NCBI GenBank assembly: GCA_033675265.1
Contig: JAUJYZ010000104.1
Location: 124,001 to 188,000 of the forward strand
Origin: Actinostola sp. cb2023
Lineage: Eukaryota > Cnidaria > Anthozoa > Actiniaria > Actinostolidae
Direction of reading: 5' to 3'
DNA length: 64,000 nt
The first letter of the stretch is position 1. Each line of letters begins with the position of its first letter. The position numbers were made by a program, and so were the translations under genes. The notes under the pieces were generated by a model that saw only the letters and a list, made by a program, of their open reading frames with translations, was not told where the DNA came from and searched no databases. Of the stretch, positions 57,454 to 64,000 are shown piece by piece.

Positions 57454-57626
57454 TTCTGTGTACTTTATCTGATCTAAGCTGTATTTTGGTGCTTGAAAAG
57501 GGATAAGACGTAATATTTTGGTTCAGCCGCTCACACTCGCTTTGTAAAACTATCGATTTGTTTGTCCGAGTCTTGGCGGGGGGTCTCATATGACGAAATC
57601 TATTTTTAGAGTTAGTGTGGAACGCT

Positions 57627-58073
57627 ATTGCTCTCACTGCAAAACTTCGACCACCTTCAGATTCTCGTTTATAGCGTGGACAATTTAAGTTCAGTTTTGC
57701 GAATCTAGTGTTTCTATCATGTAAGTCACAGTTTCTTGGAAGTAAGTCCTTTATGTATTCTGGTGCAGAGCCCTTGAGCCTTGTGAAGACCAAAGCACAC
57801 TTGTTGATATACGCATCTGTGTAAAAAGGGACCCAGTTTAATGAATTGAATAACAAAACCATTGATGCGGTTTTTTCAGTGTCCATGATAACTCTTGCAG
57901 CTCGTTTTTGGAGTTTAAATAATCGTTCTTCATTATTTTTGTTACCAGATGACCAAATCGAACTGCCATAAAGTAGCACAGGCTTGATAACTGCAGAGTA
58001 GTAGATTTTACGTTGGGACCTCTTTAAATAGGGACTTATGCGGCGAAGGAGGCCAATTCTCTTGGTTAGTTTT
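57627..58073 (-). pseudogene. LINE ORF C-terminal segment between the two insertions
   Basis: Minus strand: LTKRIGLLRRISPYLKRSQR, KIYYSAVIKPVLLYGSSIW, RLFKLQKRAARVIMD, ..GSAPEYIKDLLPRN.., ..EGGRSFAVRAI, where the SAP-YqaJ transposon enters. This is the post-thumb region of CR1/L2-type reverse transcriptases (YGSxxW, KLQKRAARxI). The frame is open throughout. Confidence 0.88.
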
Positions 58074-59068
58074 CACGGCGGGCCCAGACCCCCGAAAAAA
58101 CGTCACGTTCGCCAGACAAATTGGCCAGCGGTTTAGCGCATAAATGTAAACAAAATGGCGTCGTGTACAAACATGCGGTGAGGTCTTAGAGCAATTTGTT
58201 CAGCGAAATTGACGGGAAAAAGAACGACTAAAATACTTTTGGTGAAGAATGGTGAAACTGTTAATTGAGTTTGTTGTTAGATATGTTTGTGAAAGGAGTA
58301 GGCCTCCATGGTGTATATTTTTAAGGAAAAAGCAACAGACTTCTGCTATCGATCGTGAAATATACTTCGGTACTTCCATGAAGTACACTCGATTAATAGA
58401 CAGTAGGTTTATCTGAAATATCTGCTTCTTTATTTATGCCCTACAGCAATTTTAGGTGTTTCATGTTGTAAGATTTAACTCATCGTTAAATATATTTTGC
58501 TCTTGTAAATCTAGCAAATGACAGTGCTACATAAGTCTTATATAATAATGCTGTACAGTATTATAACAATATTAAACATTAATGTTTATCTCTAAATTCA
58601 TCAGCGACATGAGTGATTTACGACAATTTAATGATTGTTTTTCTTTTAGGTACTGTTGGTCCTTATCGTCAAGAACTTGATCGTGTACAAACTTGTATGA
58701 TCTTTGAAAATATATAAGCTTAATTTTAAAATCAATACATTGGAGTTTTTTTGTTGTTTTCAATAAAAATTATTAGTTTATGTTCTGCAAGTGAGTGATA
58801 GTACATGTGGTGATGTTTATGTTATTGTTTGTTGTTTTCGACAACATTATACATTATGTTCTTGACTATTAAATGGTGGTGGCTAAAATTATAATTATAT
58901 GATTAATAGCAGGCACAGTAATAATGCCCTAATTAGGCATTTAATTGTTGGAATGAGTAGATGAGTAGTATGGCAATTTCTCTTTTTAAGGAGGAAACAC
59001 TTGGTACATGTACATGCATACAGATGGAATGAACGCAATAGTTCAATAATAATTATAATGCAATTATT

Positions 59069-59439
59069 GGGTACTACACCTGGGGGTGGGGGGGGGGGGG
59101 GGGGGGGGGGGGGAGGGGTGTACTCCCTTAAATTTAGGACGAGGGTGTGCCGCTGAGTCTCTGAAACCCTGGACCTGTTCCAGACAAAATAATGGTAATT
59201 TTGCGACCCTGTTCCAGACAAAATGGTCAAAATAGGTACCATGTTCCAGACCGAGAAGCAATACAAATATACATCTGTTCCAGAGTATTATTTCCAAAGC
59301 CAAACTGAACGTAAAATATACCCCTGTTCCAGACAGAAACAGTGATTTGTATACCCTGTTCCAGAGTCAGAGAGAAAAAAACAATACCCTGTTGAGCGGC
59401 ACATCCCCGTATTGTCCCCTCCCACCCCTGGGGTACTAC
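59069..59439. repeat. Dispersed repeat with 26-nt G run and CTGTTCCAGAC minisatellite
   Basis: GGGTACTACACCTGGGGGTG at the left and CCCACCCCTGGGGTACTAC at the right face each other. A G run spans 59088-59113. Between them CTGTTCCAGAC recurs about seven times at irregular spacing. It is non-coding; open frames in it are proline runs from the G tract. Confidence 0.75.
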
Positions 59440-60012
59440 AGTACCCTTCAGTTTTTGTTTATGATGTTCACATTCTGAGTTCAGGTGATTCATCTGTACT
59501 TACATGTACAAACATTCTCAACTTTCAATAAAGTTAAATACAGATGACAAGTTTCATTGTGTGACGCAAGCAAGTGTTACTACCATAGAATTTGAATACT
59601 TCCATTTCAACCTGAAACATATAGTCAACAGACTTGTCATTATAAGTTAGTCATACTTTGCTTGTGTCACACTGCTATAATATAATTATTTTTACCCCAG
59701 TCATGTATATTTAAGTCAATGCTATTGTATAGACTGTAACTGTAAGTTGCCGTCATGCATGTCTGCAATGAATCTTGAATTTGATGTCACTGTCTGTCGA
59801 CTAACACTGTCTAGCTTACAGTCAGCTGAACAAGTTAGATGAATTGCTAATCAGTACTGATCTGATTAAAAGGTAAATAAATATTGGGAAAGGTTATACC
59901 AACTGGTATAATCAGAATATTTGAAAATGGCCTCAAATAGTGTTATCATATGAGTAAGTAGAATACACAAGACACTGGGGCAGTATTTATTTTATTTATT
60001 TATTTATAACAA

Positions 60013-60149
60013 TAGAGTACAAACACTATATGCATGCAACATTTTGTACTAAATAGTACTAAATAAATTAAACGAGGATATAAATATCAGTATTTAGTAC
60101 TAATAATACTATTATATTTATGTTGCATGGTATTAGTGTTTGTACTCTA
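60013..60149. repeat. Hairpin MITE, TAGAGTACAAACACTA ends
   Basis: TAGAGTACAAACACTATATG at the left pairs with TAGAGTACAAACACTAATAC on the other strand, through ATGCAACAT. TTTAGTACTAA motifs are in the loop. Same family as the hairpin at 55379-55514. Confidence 0.85.
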
Positions 60150-60229
60150 GTTTGGGGACTTTGTGTCCTATTGTATATCCACAGACTACTGTAATGATTG
60201 GTATAATAGCAAAATAACAATCATTGTTA

Positions 60230-60379
60230 TAGAGTGTTTCCAATAAACCTGGGCATTACTATAACTACACCAATACACACTATTAGACACTCCCACTCTT
60301 TTGTTTTCTTTTGTTTCTTTGCATCTAATAAACACTGACAGCTAATTAGTAGTGCCCAGGTTTATTGGAATCACTCTAT
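60230..60379. repeat. Hairpin MITE, TAGAGTG..CCAATAAACCTGGGC ends
   Basis: TAGAGTGTTTCCAATAAACC at the left pairs with TAGAGTGATTCCAATAAACC on the other strand, continuing TGGGCAYTACTA. It is about 150 bp, flanked by TA-type bases. Confidence 0.85.
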
Positions 60380-60443
60380 CTTAAACTGCAAATATTCTGC
60401 AAATAGTACACACGGTATTGTATGTAATGGTATTTTTATATGG

Positions 60444-60524
60444 ATTAATTATATTTAATTATATGTACTCCATATGCTGTTATGATAACAGCATAAATGG
60501 AGTACATAATTAAATATAATTAAT
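60444..60524. repeat. Near-perfect palindrome
   Basis: ATTAATTATATTTAATTATA..TACTCCAT..ATGCTGTTAT and its complement meet at TATGATAACA with almost no loop. It is about 81 bp and capable of cruciform extrusion. Confidence 0.85.
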
Positions 60525-61943
60525 CAGATAACTTTTAGTTAGTGTCGCTATTATTTAGATGAACACTTGTCACACTTATACCAGTTGATTTGATATTTCT
60601 GCAGTTACATATGTAACCAAATAACTATAATTGGTCGACACCAATAGATCAAACTTTACCTTACTTTACTGTGGAATTATTTAAAACAATATTTATTAGT
60701 TCTAAACCAGGCTAAGTATTGGTCTCACATGCAGTAGAAGTGTTCATGGGGTGAAGAGAGTTTCACTGTGAAACTATAGTTATGTTATGTCAGCCTGTTT
60801 CCAGTAAGTCTAATATCAAGGTTTCACTACCATATTTGTATTTTTGAATAACTCATTTATACACATGCAATGACAATATAATATAATTACTTTTATTTCA
60901 ATAAAAATACAATTTGTCACAGGCATATAGTACATACTAGGACATCGAATATACACACTCATTGTTCAGTACAGTTCAATTTGCTAAGTGTACACATATA
61001 CAGTCACAGTACATGTATACAGTTTTACTTAACAAGATAAGCTTAGGGTTTTCATCAATATTATAACCCTTATCGATACACATTCTTATCATTCGTTTCC
61101 TTGGCGTGGTTCGGGGTACAACATGGCCTAAACTGCAGCATGGCTAAGTTACAGGAGGTCCAGGAGGGAAATGCATGGCAATAAGCCTAAATCATGTTAA
61201 TTCTGAAATTTAAATAAACTTACTAAGCTGATTTCGCGCATCACAACCAACAGCACAAGAGACCTATAGCTCTTTTATACCTCTTCCACAAAAAAGATTA
61301 AGGATCTCCCTCGCTTACCATTAAGCTTATTTGCCTTCTAACTCTTTTTGTTTTCTTGTTTTCTACTTCTTGCCTCGTAGACTTTTCCATTACAGTGTTT
61401 TTGATTAACGATGACTCCTTATCTCTTCGTCAATGTGGTGACTTGTAAACGCGGCAGCGTTGAAACTTACAGTTAAAGTAGTGAAAATTGACCAAAAACA
61501 ACCGCTCATGACAGAAAATCAAAAACAAAATTCAAAAAACTAAAACGATAACAATTTCAAACAACTATCGAGGATTCAAAATGTGTTTATTTCATTTACA
61601 AAATAATTAACACAGCGAAAATTTACCAAGGGTCAAAATATGCCCTTCAAATCAAAATCTTCAGTTTTTCAAAAACCAGGAGAAAACGACAATCATATAA
61701 AATCGCTTTTCAATATTTACCCTTCGAATTTGGTACCAAAATGGACATCAAGGCAAGCTTCGGCTTTTCCTCTCTTCCGATTGTTATTCGGAATAACACG
61801 ATCGACATATGAGGCTCTGAAAGAGAAGTCATTTTGCACTCGTAAAATTCGTTCCCAGACTCCCAAAATATGCGCCCGTCCAATATGGCGGCTGGTTACA
61901 CTCGAACGTGCTGTTTTTCGAAGCGCGCGGGCCCGCCGTGTTT

Positions 61944-63210
61944 TTACATAGATTATCCGTCTGAATATTGAAGGAAAGATCTTCGTCAAGTTCTAAACCA
62001 AGGAATTTGTGGCTGTTAACCTGGCTAATATCCAAATCGTTTATGCGGACAACTAACGCCGGCTCTGTAGAAACTTTCTTTCGCAAACGTTTGCCAACCA
62101 CTAACATCGAATTTGTTTTCTCATTGTTTATAAACATACGGTTTTCAAGAGACCACTTTTGTAGACGATATAGGTCTTGATTGAGAGTGTTTGTCAAATT
62201 AGGGATATCTTCCCAACTTGAGCATTTTGACAATGTTGTGTCGTCCGCATAGATGTTGGTACACGATTCTTCCATATGTAGTGGCATATCATTTACGAAG
62301 ATAAGAAATAATACAGGACCTAGAATTGAGCCTTGAGGCACGCCCTGCATCAACTTCAAACAGGAAGAGTTGTGGCCATTTACTCTGACAAATTGTCGAC
62401 GATCTGTAAGATAAGACTTGAACCAAGTAACCGCTGAGTCACATACCCCGTAAATGCCAAGTTTCTTGATAAGAATTTCATGGTTTATCACGTCAAAGGC
62501 CTTTTTAAAGTCAATAAAAGTTAGTGCTGTGACTAAATCATTATCCATATTGAATAGCAGTTCGTCTGTTAGCTTAATGAGCGCTGTTTCAGTTGAGTGA
62601 TTAGCACGAAAAGCAGATTGAAGTTTATATACGAGTCCATTCTCATGTAGGTAGTTAGAGAGGGACATTGCCACATGCTTTTCCAATATTTTTGAAAGAA
62701 CTGGAAGAACTGAAATCGGTCTATAATTGTTGTTATCATCACGGGAACCACCTTTATAAAGAGGAGTCACTTGAGCGGTTTTTCACTTTGTTGGAAATGT
62801 GCTTGTTGATATAGAAAGGTTCATAAGACGGCAGAATGGTTTGGATAATATTGGTGCTGCTAACTTTATTACTTTAGCGCTTATGCCATCACAGCCAGTC
62901 GCCTTACTTGTTGGTATCTTTTTGATGATGTCAATCATTTGCTTTTCTTTTATAAATGGGATTTGAAAGGATTTGTTTACCGTTTTTGGGGTAACAAAGT
63001 CCTTTAGTGTCTTGTCGTTAAAATCAGTAGTAAAATGGTTGCAATAGGGCAACGTGTTTGTTAAGAAGCGCCCAGTTTTTGACACCATTGACAATATATC
63101 TTCCAGGTTGAGAAGCAATGATATCATTTTCGACCTTCCTAGCAAACGAATTTCAACACATCTGGCATCAAAGTTGGCAGTATCTAATAAGATTGGTATG
63201 ATGAGCCCCA
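61944..63210 (-). pseudogene. LINE reverse transcriptase, one nonsense mutation
   Basis: Upstream part: IPFIKEKQMIDIIKKIPTSK, ATGCDGISAKVIKLAAP. Then TFPTK, a TGA where Trp is expected, and KTAQVTPLYKGGSRDDNNNY. The core has NYRPISVLPVLSKILEKHV, LVTALTFIDFKKAFDVINHE (catalytic Asp), VPQGSILGPVLFLIFVNDMP and NIYADDTTLSKC (the YADD catalytic pair). The thumb follows to ..SHKFLGLELDEDLSFNIQT. The motif set and ADDTT variant fit CR1/L2-type LINEs. The frame breaks where the CACGG element inserts, after ..NLCKK. Confidence 0.88.
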
Positions 63211-63269
63211 TAACATTGTTTATTCCATACTCGTTATTCAAGCATGTATGGGTTCGTGTTTGTGGGTAT

Positions 63270-63599
63270 GGTGGCAAAATAAACAGTGAGAAGGACTGTA
63301 CGAAAGTAATTCTCCGTATTACGCAGCAGAAGACAGCTGCTGAAATATGGTCAACCGCTCGCTTTACAGGGCATAATTATCTCTCACTTCCAGAGTGCAT
63401 TCCCTGCCACACACAGAGAATACACTGGACTCCAGCAAAAGCATCTCCTCTGTATGATGTTGCCAAAGGAGAGCTAGTAATTCATGTTTTTCAGGCTAAT
63501 ACAGTGCTTCTTAAACGATACCCTAAATTCCACAATGTATTGCTGCCGATTAACATTGACAGCTCAGATGTTTCTGGAGCTCCATCATCACAGAACTGA
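63270..63599 (+). CDS. Unrecognised C-terminal coding segment
   Basis: An open plus-strand frame of about 110 codons beyond the 5' end of the LINE: NSEKDCTKVILRITQQKTAA, EIWSTARFTGHNYLSLPECI, PCHTQRIHWTPAKASPLYDV, then ..GELVIHVFQANTVLLKRYPK.. and a stop after SGAPSSQN. It has normal residue composition. I do not recognise the family. It could be a final host exon; the acceptor is not obvious. Sequence upstream of 63270 in the same frame is antisense to the LINE and should not be included. Confidence 0.35.
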   Translation, partial: GGKINSEKDCTKVILRITQQKTAAEIWSTARFTGHNYLSLPECIPCHTQRIHWTPAKASPLYDVAKGELVIHVFQANTVLLKRYPKFHNVLLPINIDSSDVSGAPSSQN

Positions 63600-64000
63600 A
63601 AAATATAATGATCGATATTGTTTGTCATTGAAGCTTATCAGCCTCCGGGATAAATAAGGTCTTAAATGCGGTTATAAAACCATAAAAACCAACCCAGTTC
63701 TAGTTCTAGTTACGCCAGAAACACCTGGTATCTGATTGACATGCCCAATATCAAGTGATTTCACTTGTCTAAGTTTTCATTAGATATATGGTTAATTGGT
63801 ACACGCATATCAACCCCAGCACACTTCATATTACGGGGAATCCATATTTCTTTGTGAGTGTCAAAGACTGATGTTTGGGTTTTACATAACAAAGAACATT
63901 TTCTCCTAGAAAGGAAATTATTATATTTAGTGCACTGGCTTGATTCATTGAGTCTTCTGATCTTTTTTCTCTTTAACAGCTTTGTTGAATATTCCTTGTA
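63600..64000. other. Window end, nothing recognised
   Basis: AT-rich DNA without an open frame of note, inverted repeat or tandem repeat. Confidence 0.5.

Larger units (their letters stand above)
52130..57626. mobile_element. Second two-gene transposon (ISL2EU-like), 5.5 kb, inserted in the LINE
   Basis: The outer ends are AGCGTTCCGCACTAA at the left and AGCGTTCCACACTAA mirrored at the right, flanked by AT (52128-52129 and 57627-57628). A second inverted block, GACCCCCCGC..AGACTCGGACAAACAAA, lies 30-50 bp inside. Removing the element and one AT makes the LINE protein read ..SFAVRAIRSWNSL.. without a break, which proves borders and duplication. The plus strand has SAP-SWIM-YqaJ-protease; the minus strand has THAP-DDE_4. 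The YqaJ gene starts 99 bp inside the end, as in the first element. It differs in sequence from the 20,965 element and is a separate family. Confidence 0.92.
58074..61940. mobile_element. CACGG-ended element, 3.87 kb, TTT duplication, no transposase seen
   Basis: The ends are CACGGCGGGCCC on both strands; similarity fades after about 12 bp. Flanks TTT at 58071-58073 and 61941-61943; joining them restores ..DNLCKKLTKRIGLL.. in the LINE. The interior shows only short frames and several nested hairpins, so it looks non-autonomous or gutted. It shares its terminal motif and duplication length with the 870-bp element at 19473. Confidence 0.82.
51724..63210 (-). mobile_element. CR1/L2-like LINE, split by two DNA transposons
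   Basis: Minus strand, 5' to 3': reverse transcriptase (about 63210-61944), then the 3.9-kb CACGG element, then the C-terminal segment (58073-57627), then the SAP-YqaJ transposon, then the C-terminal tail (52129-52025, stop) and a 3' untranslated region ending TAAATAAAGTC plus (TTAC)n at 51724-51747. Net LINE length is about 2.1 kb. The endonuclease domain and 5' end are missing, so this is a 5'-truncated copy, as is usual for target-primed insertion. Confidence 0.85.

Noticed and set aside
59064..59303. Proline-rich coding sequence
   Set aside because: The proline runs come from a 26-nt G tract inside a dispersed repeat.
63054..63269. N-terminal part of a plus-strand frame continuing to 63599
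   Set aside because: It is antisense to the LINE reverse-transcriptase region; only the portion after about 63270 may be independent coding sequence.

Overview
The window looks like nuclear DNA of an animal, most likely an anthozoan cnidarian and probably a stony coral. Introns have GT-AG ends, the intergenic DNA is AT-rich, and it is packed with short foldback elements and cut-and-paste transposons. The coral assignment is an inference from repeat style and domain content, not a marker-gene identification. I saw no bacterial operon, rRNA, convincing tRNA or CRISPR array.

Layout. 0.5-6.2 kb: a six-exon minus-strand HECT ubiquitin ligase gene (CUE-like domain, small Cys/His finger, full HECT N- and C-lobes), the best host-gene candidate. 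6.4-6.75 kb: a 20-bp minisatellite. 6.77-14.6 kb: five near-identical 1.53-kb tandem units, each holding a 1,022-bp TTAA-flanked non-autonomous element plus a spacer of about 0.5 kb with degenerate telomere-like repeats. 14.6-15.4 kb: a second TTAA element that shares its TTAA with the array end. 16.15-20.5 kb: an old relative of the array element, split by a Tigger transposon (16,237-19,355) and by a CACGG-ended element (19,473-20,342). 20.97-25.51 kb: a two-gene transposon (SAP-SWIM-YqaJ nuclease; THAP-DDE transposase). 25.6-34.3 kb: transposon debris (piggyBac, Penelope-like, Kolobok, LINE tails, a DUF7869-type transposase relative). 35.36-40.61 kb: a Kolobok element with TTAA ends and inverted repeats of about 200 bp, carrying a broken transposase and an intact three-exon gene for a P2X7 'ballast'-type domain. 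40.9-47.5 kb: scattered minus-strand exons (kinase-like, coiled-coil), a Ty3/gypsy fragment, nested foldbacks and a Crypton relic. 51.7-63.2 kb: one CR1/L2-like LINE on the minus strand, split by a second SAP-YqaJ/THAP-DDE transposon (52,130-57,626) and by a 3.9-kb CACGG element (58,074-61,940). Joining the flanks of both insertions restores the LINE reading frame, which fixes the target duplications as AT and TTT.

How it fits together. The recurring theme is two-gene DNA transposons in which the transposase is paired with an accessory protein: HIRAN with Tigger, YqaJ nuclease with the THAP-DDE_4 elements (in one copy fused to a ubiquitin-protease-like domain), and a ballast-domain protein with Kolobok. 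In three of the four elements the transposase is broken. Two accessory genes (HIRAN, ballast) are intact by eye; both YqaJ genes carry frameshifts.
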